Of a stretch of DNA of 64,000 nucleotides, positions 46,970 to 58,514 are shown in pieces. Made by a program: the position numbers and the translations under genes. The notes beneath the pieces were generated by a model that worked only from the letters and a program-made list of their open reading frames with translations, ran no database searches and was not told the origin of the DNA. Every line of letters begins with the position of its first letter. Position 1 is the first letter of the stretch. Source of the stretch: Sternotherus odoratus (taxonomy: Eukaryota > Chordata > Testudines > Kinosternidae); contig JAVMKO010000006.1 in NCBI GenBank assembly GCA_032164245.1, forward strand, positions 7,765,001-7,829,000. Reading direction: 5' to 3'.

Positions 46970-47880
46970 CCTTAATTATGGTTGATGTTACCGAGCAGTT
47001 CAGTTATGTTCACCTCTTCGACCAGGTCCTGTGCACCCCTTAGGACTGAATCAAGAATTGTTTCTCCTCTTGTGGGTTCCACGACTAGCTGCTCCCAGAA
47101 GAAATTTTATTTCGGCATCCATCCTGAAGTGATGCGTATCCAGTCAATATGGGGAGAGTTGAAATCCCTCATTCTGATTGGGTTGAGTTTTCTTGGTAGC
47201 CTTTCTAATTTTCCTGAGCGTTCACAGTCATGGTCCCTATTCTGGTCAAGTGGCTGGTAGCATAGTCCTACTGCTACACTCTCGTTATTCAAGCATGGAA
47301 TTTCTATCCACAGAGATTCTATGGTACAATTTGATTCATTTAAGATTTTTACTATATTTGACTTTGTGTTCTTTCACAGATAGTGCTACTCCCTCACCAG
47401 TGCAACCGACTCTGTCATTTCTCTATATTTTGTACTCTGGTATTAGTGTCCTATTGATGATCATTGTTCCACCAAGTTTCTGTGATACCTTTCACATCAA
47501 TATCCTCATTTTATAGGAGGCAGGCAAGTTTACTCATCTTAGTATTTAGACTTCTAGCATTTGTATACCAGCACTTATAAAATTTGTCAATATTTAGTTA
47601 TGTGCCTTCATGTGATGTAATTGACTAGAAATTGTTGTCACTTGACTGTTTCTCTTCATTTCCTACCTTCATTGTGCTCTTTACTAGGATATAGAGGATT
47701 CCCTTTAATAAATCCTCCTCTAAGGGATGTCTCTATTTGAACCATGTTCACCTCTACACCTGTTGGCTCTCCTCCAGCCTTAGTTTAAAAACTCCGCTAA
47801 GACTTTTTAAAAATTTTACATGCCAGCAATCTGGTTCTGTTTTGGTTTAGATGGAGCCCATCCTTCCTGTATCTCCTCCT
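46970..47880 (-). pseudogene. CR1 LINE ORF2 fragment: AP-endonuclease domain
   Basis: Minus-strand translation gives AVGLCYQPLDQN and, further on, RMRDFNSPHIDWI, a degraded form of the endonuclease motif GDFNxPHIDW with its preceding VGVCYRPPDQ-like block. The plus-strand text further upstream (to about 47880) continues the same ORF in broken frames. It may belong with the CR1 end at 45640, with the middle of the element lost. Confidence 0.75.
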
Positions 47881-48189
47881 CTGTTCCCAAAGTACAGCTA
47901 GGAAAAGCAAGCAAAATGCTGCTTCAGAACTTATTAGTTTGATTTAAGGATAACTACTTTGTATATTTTGACATGTGATGATGATGATTTGTGATTGAAT
48001 GATTATAAACCTTTAGCGTTTGGAATCTACTGTCATTAAATAATTATTGTCTGACTCTCCCTTGTAATTTCCCACAACTGTGAGAATTTAAATGGAAAAA
48101 AATAGGAAAAAAGCTTAAAAATAAACATCAATTTTATCCATAAGAATTATAAACAAATAAAATTGAATTCAGTCAGGCCCGCCAAAGTG

Positions 48190-48990
48190 AAAAGAAAGGA
48201 AGGTCTTATGATTAAGGCAGTGAACTGAGCTTCAGTAGGTCTGGATTCAATTCCTGGCTGTCACGGGGTGTGCTCTACTCACTGCTTGCTAGCGCCTCCT
48301 CACGGTGCGTCTGGAGAATGAACTCGCCACTGTCTGTGCCCTGTCCTGCAGTTGCTTAGCCGGTTGCCTCCATCCTTGCGGCCCCTCTCTCGCTGGTCAG
48401 GAGCTGCAGCGCCTTGCCTTCGTGGCTTAGCTCTCCAGTCAAGTCACCATCATCCTCCCCTTCTGGGTTATTCTCAGAGCCTCATCGCCACTTCTGTGGT
48501 GACTGCGCCACTCCCACAGTGGCTGGTACGGGAACCCAGGCCCATCTTCTGCACCGGGCTCCAATTCAGGGACCTTTGAACTGGCCGTTCGGGTCTAGCC
48601 CTCTCAGACCCGACCACTCCTTGCCTGTCTGCTTCCTGCCCTGCCTTTCTCCAGGTTCCTGCTCCCTTGTATTAGGGAGAGTTCCTCGCTGTGGTTCCCC
48701 CCACCCGTCTACTGCCAACTTCCTTTCTTTATAAATCCCACCCAGCTCCTCCCCAGCAGGACTTCATCCACAACTAGGTCTTAGAACTTCCTGGCTTTCC
48801 TCCAGGTGCAGCCTATAGGTTAATTGGCCTAATTTAGCCCTTCATACTGGCTTTGACATAGATTCTTATGTGACCTTGGACAAGTCATTTAGCCTCCTGA
48901 ACCCCAGTTCCTCCTCTGTAAAGTGGTGCTGAAGGAATGTTGTTTCATTAATGTATTTGACGCACTCTTATATGAAGGTGATGGAGGCCA
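48190..48990 (+). mobile_element. MIR SINE split by an LTR-like insertion
   Basis: The 5' half (GAACTGAGCTTCAGTAGGTC to ATTCAATTCCTGGC) ends at about 48258. The 3' half resumes with TATGTGACCTTGGACAAGTC and CAGTTCCTCCTCTGTAAAG from about 48847. CTGGC occurs at both break points, marking the target duplication. Confidence 0.75.
48259..48846 (-). mobile_element. LTR-like insertion inside a MIR
   Basis: On the minus strand the insert begins TGAAGGGCTAAATTAGGCC (two bases inside the boundary), has a TATA-like ATTTATAAAG (plus 48728-48737) and ends CACCCCGTGACA, consistent with a solo LTR. CTGGC flanks both sides. The 3' junction is two bases off the ideal, so the exact end is uncertain. Confidence 0.6.
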
Positions 48991-48994
48991 TAGA

Positions 48995-49480
48995 GGTCCA
49001 GAAGAGTCCATTAAAACATATAGCCTGACCTCCTGTATATTACAGGCCATTACATTACACCTAGTTACATCAGTAGAGAGCCCAGGAACTTATATTTACC
49101 TGCAGCCAACTTCCAGAAAGTCAGAGAGTCTTGATTTGAAGACGTCAAGAGATGGAGAATCCATCACTTCCATTGGTAGTTTGTCCCAGTGGTTAATCAT
49201 CCTCCCTGCTAAAACGATGTGTCTAATTTCTAATTTGAATTTGTCCCGCTTCAGCTTCCAGCCATTGTTTCTTGTTCAATCTTTTTCATTAACTTGTTAA
49301 TTCATTTAACATTTGCTTTATTAATATTGTGTAGTGCTCATTTTCTAGTCAGAATGTTGTGCAGTGCTAAATCAAACACCTTATAAAGTCTAAGGCTATT
49401 GCATCTATACTGATACCTTTAATAACGAAACTTGTTATCTCATCAAAGAATAAATCCAGGTTTGTTTAACAAGGCCCATT
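48995..49480 (-). mobile_element. CR1 LINE 3' region
   Basis: Plus-strand text TAGCCTGACCTCCTGTATAT, GAGAATCCATCACTTCC, TTTGTCCCAGTGGTTAATC and CTTCAGCTTCCAGCCATTG is the reverse of CR1 3' sequence. Confidence 0.8.
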
Positions 49481-51430
49481 TGCTATAAAATTAGGTTAGC
49501 TAGCATTAGTTCTATTCCTATCCTTAATTTCTTTATCAGTTGGATCCTGTATTAGCTTTTCTGTTATTTTTCAGGTTTCGGGGGGCGGGGAGGGGAGGCG
49601 GGTAGTTCTAGGCAATACAGCTGCCTGTGCTGCTGCGGTTTCATTGTTCTTATTACTTGAGTTAGCTTGGGTAAGCCTACACACGTACCTTCGCGTTGCC
49701 GTGTAGACAAGGCTTTGGGACATTCCCGCTCTGGCCCTACAATAGCTCTGCTTGCCTTTAGTTAACAAGGCAGAAGAGACTGAGCAGGGAGGTACTGTGC
49801 TTTAGTTGACTACAGATGCTTCTTGGTAGCTTCTGAGTTAATCACATTGAGGTTTGCATGCATGTCAAGGTTTCCGCACAGCAGTTTGCAAAAGCCTCAG
49901 ATCTCCAGATCTCAGATTAGCCTTTTCCTTCTGCCTGATGTGTGCGGCGGAGGCTGAATATAATGTCAGATCACAAAAGGAAGGAACTGTTCAAGTCCAT
50001 AAAATGTTTGACATTTGAGAGTTGTTTTGAAGACATGACCTCCGGGCGACGGTTTGGTGCTTTTCAACTCCCAGATTTCCTGTTTGAATTTTTAAATAGT
50101 AACACTTGAGCTGCATAATCACAGGATAGTCCTTATGCTGACTGCCACGGAGTGGCTGTGAGCGCAGATAATAAAGCCTATTAGATGTCTGTATTTTTAA
50201 AAAATGCTCCGTATGGCATTTCAAGTGGCATTTTTGTTTCAAACTTGATTTTAAAATGAAAGGACAGAGCTAGGATTTAGAAATACCCAAGGCGTTAGCT
50301 GTGTCTTTTCTCCCCTGCACTCTCCATCCAAAGATAATAAAGACTATATAGGCCTAGCCCTCCTCCCCAAAGCTGCAGGGTTTGTGTTGCTTTTTACTGC
50401 ATCATTTTGGCAGCAAAAATATCCTTGAAGTTTGGAGGAAGATAGAAACAGATTCCAAGAGCTTTTAATGTGCCAGAGCATCAAGGATGAAACAGATCTC
50501 TTTGGGGACAGAGTGAGATAAGAGATTATTTTCTTTGTTTGTTGCTGCTGTGAAGTCACAACGAGCAAAGCTTTTGTTTTAGGGAAGGAAGATCACAAAT
50601 CTTTTCCTTGGTGGGAGAAATGGTTCAAACTGTTACAGCTTTCAAAGTGAAAACAGAACAAGCGAAGGGCTGGATTTTCAGCAACAAAATTCTTGCTGTG
50701 TTTGCACAATTTTCTTTCATCTCCATGTAACTTTTTAAAAAATATTTGTTTTGCAGTTTTTGTGATTTAGCGGCATCATTTATCAGGCTGCGACTTAATG
50801 ATGCAAAACCAATATAATTCCTAAGTATTCCCTTAGATTCTGGTATTGTCAGTTTAGGAGTGGGCAGGGGGATGTGTTTGTTTGTTTCAGGACTTCTGTC
50901 TTTTTTTTTTAAAGGTAGTTCAGAATGAAGGAGCAGCGCTTCCTTTTCCCTCTAGCGTCACGGAAACTGCACAGTTGCAATGGGTTTGAGACCTGGCATT
51001 AAGAGATGCGTGGCAGGGCCGGGATGGGATGAGATTGAGAGAGAGCCATGATGCTGTGAAAGCTGAGGGGTGTATAACCCTGCCTGTGGACTGGTCACAC
51101 CTTATGCCCGCTCTGTGGGGTTGTAATCCTGTCCCAAGATGGTTGATTTGCAGGAAATTCTGTGAGATGGAACTCAGATTTTCCTGGCCCTCCTATCTTG
51201 GGCTCTTCCTGCAGAGAGGATGATTGGGCAGATAGATTTTGGTGAGTATGGTCTGGTTTACACTGAAAATGTAGGTTGATATAGCTGCGGCGGTTAGGGG
51301 TTTGAAAGTCCACATCCAAAGCACTGTGCTCTGCTGACCTAACTCCAGGTGTAGGTGCAGCTAAGTCAACAGCTACTATCGCTTAGGGAGACAATGTTCT
51401 TGCAGCAATGGGAAGACCCCTTCTGTCCCT
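49481..51430. other. Intronic stretch, small MITE-like palindrome
   Basis: At 49672-49714, AAGCCTACACACG and CGTGTAGACAAGGCTT face each other. At 51240-51400 there is half of a GTTTACACTG-type repeat. The 1.4 kb from 49800 to 51200 shows nothing I recognise and could be unique. Confidence 0.4.
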
Positions 51431-51433
51431 GTA

Positions 51434-51518
51434 GGCTGCGTCTACACTACGGGGCTATTCCAAAAAAGTAACGGCACTGTAATTATGTTGGTGTAACCCC
51501 TGTAGTGTAGACATAGCC
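51434..51518. mobile_element. 85-bp MITE with GTCTACACTAC termini
   Basis: GGCTGCGTCTACACTACGGGG faces CCCCTGTAGTGTAGACATAGCC across a short centre. Termini are of the same type as the Harbinger-like elements. Flanks GTA and TAA do not settle the target duplication. Confidence 0.65.
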
Positions 51519-51639
51519 TAAGTATGGATAGATCTCATGCTCGGTGTTCACCCACAAAGCACTCAGTGTGAGTTTCACTCTGACTTCAGTGGGGTCAGAG
51601 TTAGGCCAACGACGAATGCTTTTTTAAAACTTGCTCCAA

Positions 51640-52690
51640 AATGTATGCTTTATATCTTACCAAAACTGCTGGCGACAAGGAAAGCTTGCTCAGAAGACCC
51701 AGGCATCATTTTCACTGTTTCAGGGCTTTGGGCTACATTAGCAGCCTGGGAAAAACTGAAGTCTTCTTCCAATCAGCCCCATCAACCACTTCTGCTGAGC
51801 CAATCATCGCCATCGATGGTACAGAACTAAAGAACGGAGATCATTGTACATACCTGGGCAGGATCGTCTCCAGCGAGGGTTCCCTGGATCAGGAAATATC
51901 AAACAAAATATGGAAAACAAGCCTGGCTTTTGTGGAAGACTTCTTCCTAAGATTATTACCTTCCTAAGCATGCAACCAAACTGTCAACAAAACTGATGAT
52001 CTGCAGCGCGACAGGGATAGCATCCCTTTCATACAAGTGTGAAACATGGAGAGTTTTTACTGCAGATAAGCAACTTCAAACGTTTTGCATGCGCTGTCTT
52101 TGGTCTGCTCTGAAGGTTCACTGGCAAGACAAAGTGTCACACATTAACATCCTTGAGAGAGCAGAAACAAACAGTATTGAGGGAATGGTCATCGAAGCTC
52201 CTCTTAGATGAACAGGTCATGCCACCAGAATGGGTGATCCCAGACTCCTGAAGAAAGTCCGCTTGGGAGAGCTGAAACTTGGAAAGCACAGGAAGGGCAA
52301 TCCACCTAGATGCTTCAGAGACACCTTTAAGTAGAATATCAACTCCTGCAGCATAAATATTGATCGCGTCAAACATAGCCAAGGACAGGCCTGAATGGAA
52401 AACAACTATCAATAAAGGTTGCAAACACTTCTAAGACAGACAGATGTGAAAAGCTGATTGAAAAAGGGGCCAAGCATCATGCCAAGTCTTCAGAGCCCAC
52501 ATGTACAATGTGACATTTGTTTATGACTCTGCTCTTCTCAGATGCGATGGTGCCGCCACAAGACAACACACTAGGTGCTATGATGTCATCATCGGATACA
52601 ACGGACAGTCACACACAGCAGCCTTGGTGAAGATTTTCCCTACTACGTTGAGAGATTCACAGCTGCCGAGGGGTTCTCTGCTAACTCTAT
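51640..52690 (+). pseudogene. Non-LTR retrotransposon reverse-transcriptase C-terminal remnant
   Basis: In shifting plus-strand frames it reads GKTEVFFQSAP, IAIDGTELKN, CTYLGRIVSSEGSLDQEIS, YKCETWRVF, HWQDKVSHINILERAETNSI and TGHATRMGDPRLLKKV. This order, with the YLG...SSDGSLDKEIS, YGCETW and RWQD..N.EVL.RAE blocks, is common to the region after the polymerase domain in many animal non-LTR elements. It is distinct from CR1. Stops and frame changes show it is dead. The clade is not assigned. Confidence 0.75.
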
Positions 52691-54301
52691 ATTCTGCTAA
52701 CTGTAGATACTGGCTCTTCTTCTTCTGAAGGCCCTTTGGCCCTTGTGCCATTCTGCTTCAGAATGGTTTGGCATGTGAAAAGAGCTCGCAGGTGTGGAAC
52801 CGTAGGGTGACATCTGAAGAGCTCCCGAGATCAACGGATCTTATTTTTTCACCTGTTTTTTCCCCCCAGCACTGACATCATTTCCCAACATCAATTTAAG
52901 TGAGTACACCTGACATGCCCGTCTTGCGTTAAAGACAGGCACTCATTTCTGTGTTTTCAGCTGTATGCACTTCTGAGCGCTCCCTGATAAGTAACTGAAG
53001 ACTTTTAACAACCCCTAGCTCAAATTGTGCTCTGTTACACCACATAAATCTGGCTTAACTCCATCAAAGTCAATGGAGTTTTGCCAAATTGACACCCACT
53101 GTAACTGAGATCAGATTTTGGCCCAAAAGAGTCATTTATGCTCTATTGCTCAACATGTTTCCTCCGTTAATTCTGTCTGGCTAGCTAATCTTGTACTGTG
53201 CCCATCACTACACTAGTGTCTAAATTCAAACGAGCTTAATGATAAACATCAGACTCTTTGGGGTGGAAGAGAGGAGAGCTCTTTTGAAAAGTGACCAAGA
53301 AATGAGCATTCATGATAAATTAGCATAGTCCTGATCTAAACAAGAGAGCTCTGTCGTTTACAAAAAGCGAGCAGAGAAAAATGCACAGTGTATCAGTGAT
53401 GCCTTCAGCAAAAAAAATTATTCCAGATCGCAAAATGCAAGGAATCTGTCTGCTACAGTACTTTTTGTGAAACATCTTGTGCACACAGCAAATTACTCTC
53501 TTGCTATTGTCACGTCCTTTGTTTTAATATAGTGAATGCAGCCTGCAAGCTGTATTTCATCCACATGTTATAATTCTGCTTTTACACAATACTGAGTCAC
53601 TTCTTCCAGAAATTCACCTCTGCCAAAAGATATGTGTATAGCATACACAATTTAATCAATCTTTTAAGAGGTTATGCAACTCAAGAAAAGAACTAGTGTT
53701 AGCATTTGGCTGGTCCTGACCGCATTTTTGTAACTGTGACTCCAAAGGCATATTAATCCCTTTCGGATTATCAGTGTGATTTCAGCCTTTGGAGGAATGA
53801 TTTCTCCTTCTGTCCTGTCTCTTGTGATTTTCTCCCTTTGGTGATGCCTGGCAAATCCCTCCAGATATTTGCCTCAATATCACCTCGCCTTGGTTCCCAA
53901 TCGCAGGTGTAAAGAGAGCTTTGTATATTTAATCAGTGGTGGAAGATTTGGCATTTGGGCTTGTAGCCCACCCCTCCATATCATCTAGTTTTCCATAAAG
54001 ACAACTGATCCCTTGACTTTGTGCAAGGATTTCACCACTGCCAGTTTTGTTTGGAACCCTGGCTTCGGAAAAGATGGCCTAGCTCAGACCTATGTTAAGA
54101 AAAGTCTCAGCTGTTTCCACGAGGCAGCCTAGATATTCCACCAAGATGATTTCCCATTTGCTCTGAGAGCAGGGAAGAAGCAGCACAAGGCCTCTGGCTG
54201 CACTGTTAATCAAAGCCTGTGTAATGATGGAGAACATGTCCTTTGTCTTTGTGGACTTGAGTTGCACCCAACAAGAGCGGCCTGAGCCTCTTGGTAGTCC
54301 G
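52691..54301. other. Intronic stretch with one palindromic short repeat
   Basis: About 53022-53130 folds on itself (CTCAAATTGTGCTCTGTTAC with GTAACTGAGATCAGATTTTG). The rest is unassigned. Confidence 0.4.
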
Positions 54302-54309
54302 GTCTAGAC

Positions 54310-55059
54310 CAGTGGTTTTCAAACTTTTTCTCTGGCAACGCAGTTGAGGAAAACGGTTGCTGCTCGGGACCCAGCAGAGCTGGGGATGGGGGTTTGGGAT
54401 GCGGGAGGGGCTCAGAGTTGGGGTTCGGAGGTGAGGGCTCTGGAGTAGGGCCAGATATGATGGGTTCAGAGTGTGGGAGGGGGCTCTGGACTGGGGAGGG
54501 GAGGGGGTCAGTGCTCTGGGCTGGGGATGCAGGCTCTGGGGTGGGGCTGGGGCTGGGGGTTTTGCGGTGCATGAAGGGCTCTGGGTTTGGGGGGGCTCAG
54601 GGCTGGAGCAGGGGATTGGGGCACGGGCTTACCTCGGGTGGCTCCCGGTGAGCGGTGCAGTGGGGGTGCTAAGGCAGGCTTCCTGCCTGTCCTGGCACCG
54701 CAGATCACGGTGTGCCCCAGAAGTGGCCAGCAGCAAGTCCGGCTCCTAGGTGGGAGGTGCACAAGTGGCTCCGCGTGGCTCTCACCTGCAGGCATCGCCC
54801 CTCCCCCTCCAGCTCTCAGTGCCCAGGAACTGACCATTGGGATTGAGAAGCCAGTGCTTGGGGTGGGGGCAGCATGTGGAGCCCCACGGTCCCCCCGCCT
54901 AGGATCCAGACCTGCTGCTGGCCGCTTCCGGGGCTCAGTGCGGTGTGAGAACCAGTCAGCACCGCCAACGGGCCTTTTAACAGCCCGGTCAGTGGTGCTG
55001 ACCAGAGCCGCCGCGACCCAGTGCCTTCCGTTCCGCGACCCACGGTTTGAAAACCACTG
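54310..55059. mobile_element. Non-autonomous hAT-type element
   Basis: Starts CAGTGGTTTTCAAACTTT, ends CGGTTTGAAAACCACTG (near-perfect inverted termini), with GTCTAGAC before and CTCTGAAC after (partly matching). The 750-bp interior is GC-rich with GGGGCTCAGAG- and GGGCTCTGG-type units and no transposase. Confidence 0.85.
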
Positions 55060-55067
55060 CTCTGAAC

Positions 55068-55918
55068 AGGTTTTCTACCAAAGTCTCACGTATAAGATAT
55101 CTCGTCATTTGCTGCATTTCTGTGGTGAAATCTCTGCGCCGTAGCAGATCCCTGAGTCATTTTCCTATCCCGGCCCGCCCTTCACATCAGTTTCCATACG
55201 ATTGTCATAACCTCCCATTCAGGATAGGTGGAGCTGAGGAAAAGATGAGCCAATGTTCTACCTTTGTGACTCAGAGTCCCTGTCTAGTGAAAGGCCCCGG
55301 CGTCGGCGTCTTCATACGTTGTTTGTTGCTTGTTTCTAGTGCTTGACTTTTCTGGGAAGAAGGGGGGCCCGTTTCTCTGCGTCTCCAACGAGCTGGCCCA
55401 GGATTCCGCTCATGACGTGGGAGGATACAGGGGGTGGAGTGAGAAACGCTCAGTCTAGAAGCCTGGCTCTACCAGCGAGAGCAGGGAATTTTAGGGAGGT
55501 TACCGTCTCTCGCCTCGGGCGAATGAGGTGCACCCTACTGACTCTCTATAGTTGTTGCTGACAGACTGTCTGATGTACAGTGTAGTTTGCCCAAAGGACA
55601 CGCACCCCATCGCTTTGCAGGCTCATCCAAGAAAGAATAGGAATAAGGATTTAACAAGGGAATCCAGTGTGACATTCTTAGTTCATTAGGGCCACAGGTG
55701 AATGCAGGGGCATGTGCAAGTGGGGGGGGAGGGGGGGAGCAAGCTGGGGCATGCCCCACCCCAGTCAGCTGGGACAGAGAACTCCTCCTGGGCAGGGAGA
55801 GAGAGCCCTGGATGAGAGATGGCAGGTCATTACATTAATTGAATCATTTCCCTTATGTTAAGTATCCTTCACACCTTCTTGTCAACTGTCTGATATAAGA
55901 TGAGGAAGACTTCTTATT
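55068..55918. other. Unassigned intronic sequence
   Basis: Contains G-rich runs near 55720-55740. No recognised feature. Confidence 0.5.
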
Positions 55919-56257
55919 TATGGATACAGACGAACACGGCTGCTAATCTTAAACCTGGCTGATATAGACCATCTTGATTATCACTACAAAAGGTTTTTTC
56001 CCCCCCTGCTGATAATAGCTCATCTAAATTAAATAGCCTCTTAGAATTGGTATGGTAATTTCCACCTTTTTATGTTTCCAGTGTGTATATATATCTTACC
56101 TACTGTGTGTTCCATTCTATGCATCCGATGAAGTGGGCTATAGCCCACGAAAGCTTATGCTGAAATAAATTGGTTATTTATTTCGAAGGTGCCACAAGTA
56201 CTCCTCATTCTCTTTACAGATACAGACTAACACGGCTGTTCCTCTTAAACCTGTCAT
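55919..56257 (+). mobile_element. Penelope-like repeat, tandem tail arrangement
   Basis: The block GATACAGACGAACACGGCTG, then TTAAACCTG, at about 55922 recurs at about 56218 as GATACAGACTAACACGGCTG, then TTAAACCTG. That is about 296 bp apart in direct order. Between them is one repeat unit with CATCCGATGAAGTGGGC, GAAAGCTTATGC and AAGGTGCCACAAGTACTCC. Direct terminal repeats with a hammerhead-like block are typical of Penelope-like elements; the assignment is inferred. Confidence 0.6.
56121..56162 (+). ncRNA. Hammerhead-ribozyme-like core (probably inactive)
   Basis: In order: CCGATGA (56125-56131; canonical CTGATGA), one unpaired A, a perfect 6-bp stem GTGGGC/GCCCAC with loop TATA, GAAA (56149-56152), then GC-TTAT-GC able to form a 3-bp stem III with the last A of GAAA and the following T. 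The base at the cleavage position is G where H is required, and the second core base is C, so cleavage is not expected in this copy. Stem I was not identified. Confidence 0.4.
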
Positions 56258-56617
56258 TTTACATAGTTCACTTTTCTAAGCAGGCCTTTGCTTCTGCTTG
56301 TATTATACAGCAAGGAGGTTTCAGGGTTCAGCCGCTGCCTCCCTGCTCTTGGTTTCGGCATCATATCCTCGTGTCTCTGTGCAAGAAAGGATGCGTTTTG
56401 GTCAGGAAGTCTGAACAGCTGTGTTATTTAGAGGTGAATATTTGTGTTTGGAAGGGAATAGCTTTGGGATTTGTCTCCAGCGCACCTAGAGATCAGCGTA
56501 GTGTGTTCCTTGTTGCTCCATCTCCGCCAGCTAGAGAAAGCTGAGGAGACCCAGTTAGTTCTGTAAGCCACTTATCTGGTCCATCAGTTTTGTGTTAGCA
56601 GGGAGGGTCTGTGTATA

Positions 56618-56840
56618 CAGTGGAACCACAATTATCTGATCTAATTGGGACTGGGGCCAGATCGGATAACCAAAAATCTGAATAAACCAAAGAATAGGTG
56701 TCTGGGGTTGACCGTGAGAGCCTGGGCCTCACTGCCCAGGGCTGACAGCCCAAGGCCTACTGCCGTCAGCCCCGGACAGCTGATGGGTCCGTAAATATGG
56801 ACAGCTGGATAACGGAGGTTTGGATAACAGGGTTCTTCTG
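56618..56840. mobile_element. Tigger/pogo-like element, TA duplication
   Basis: Starts CAGTGGAACCACAATTATCT, ends GGATAACAGGGTTCTTCTG, with TA on both sides. 223 bp and no transposase. The termini agree with the CAGTRGAACC...ATTATC pattern of Tigger-type Tc1/mariner elements. Confidence 0.75.
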
Positions 56841-56842
56841 TA

Positions 56843-58514
56843 TCTGGTTCTCCACAGCTGCCCATTGCTTGGATCCATGGCTCTGCACCACGGTCTCTTT
56901 GGGCATCTCACCGACATGGCTTTTGAACTCGGGGATTTTGGATAGGCTTCGGCTGTGCTTCATAGCAACAAAGGCTGCTCCACGCTGGCCTCTGACAGCT
57001 GCAGGGGTGGACCGTTCCCCATGGAGACAGAGGGCATAGTGCAGCATGGGAGGGATTCTGTCTCCAGTCCGGGGGCTGTTCCCGCAAACAGCGTCACCAG
57101 CCTTGCAATGAGGGTGGTGTCCTCCCCATCCCCCACAGCCAACTCCAGCAGCCACTGCAGAAGGGACCTCAGCTCCAGCTCACCCCACCTTTGTCAACTT
57201 CCTCTCAGTAGCTAGCGCAGGTAGCAGTTCTTTGTGCCCAGATAGGTGTCCAAGGTACAGAAGCCTCCTGAGCTCTTTTCTCCACCCCTGGTTGCACGCT
57301 ATCTCATGCTCTTTACGTCCTGCTGTTCTCACTCCGCTCTAATTCAGGTAGAGCTCCCAGTGGCGGCTGTTGGGTTTGCTCGCTTGTTCGGATGACCAGT
57401 TAAGAAATACCACACCGCTGGATGCTGGCAAGGATAACATCCCCCTTCGGTAATCCCGGCCTCTCATGGCACGCGCAGAGGGCTGGCTCATTTGTGTAGG
57501 GCCCTGTTTCCTCAGAATTACTCCCTGGCCCACTCCCCTTTGGTAGTAAGTGGAGCTGGCTCTAGGCCTGGGCGAACAGGAGGCGCCACACGACTGTGCC
57601 GCTTGGCTGTCTTTTTTTTCTCATCCGCTCTAGAGGGCACCAAAACGTTTTCCGGTCTGGCTGGACAATGCCTACAACCGTGCTTTCCCCTGCTAGGGTT
57701 TAGCCCTTCCTGTCTGAAGTCTGCATGTTTGGAGCCTGATCCCATGTGGGCCAGGGTTCTGTTTGGAGAGGGGCACTGGCAGGGAGAGATGTTCCACCTT
57801 GCAGTGCTCCTGCCTTTCCTAACCCTTCTTCCTCAAGGAAGCCGCGCTCGCACTCAGGGTATTCTTCATGGTCCCGAGTTGGGGGCAAGGAGATGGCACC
57901 ATTCAGCTCAGCTGCCTGTTCTGCACTTCGACAGGCTGCTGGTGGGTCCCGTAAATTGCACAACTCGAGAGAGAGAGATTGCTGTGGGGAGCCTCACAGT
58001 GATGTATGCAAAAGAGCAGAGAGGAACATTTGAAAGACTCTGGAAAAATACTTTGATAAGTGTTCACTTAATGGAACATATTTCAAGAATTCTCTTCAGC
58101 AGACTCACCCCATACACAGCAGATAAACTTGTTCCAGTAGCTGCTAGAAACCCATTTTTTTTTTAAAAAAAATTTGACTTAAAAATAGTATGCGTGTGTT
58201 TGGCCGTATCTTACTCATTTCACTGTTTCCACATTTCACTTTTGAAATGAAATCATCCCTCAGCATTTAACTAATGGAAACTTGTTTCAGTTGCCAAGCT
58301 AGGTTCGCCTGCCATTACAACTATTTATCCAAAGGACTGGAAAGACTATGCAGTGACTATACATGAAGCAGAATGGAAATGTTCAAATGTACGTTACTTC
58401 TGATACATATTTTTCCAGCAATAACCATTTAAGTCCCATGTACCATGTTGCAAGAAAATACATGTATTTTTCTTTTTGGGATAACAGCAAAGGGCTTGAT
58501 TCTCATTTACACTT
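56843..58514. other. Unassigned intronic sequence
   Basis: The 224-codon plus-strand frame at 57492-58166 and overlapping minus-strand frames have no recognisable domain, show no splice context and lie in GC-rich patches. I do not call a gene. About 56843-57330 is moderately GC-rich and unclassified. Confidence 0.4.

Noticed and set aside
57492..58166. 224-codon plus-strand ORF
   Set aside because: No recognisable domain or splice context, and overlapping frames on the other strand are similarly open.
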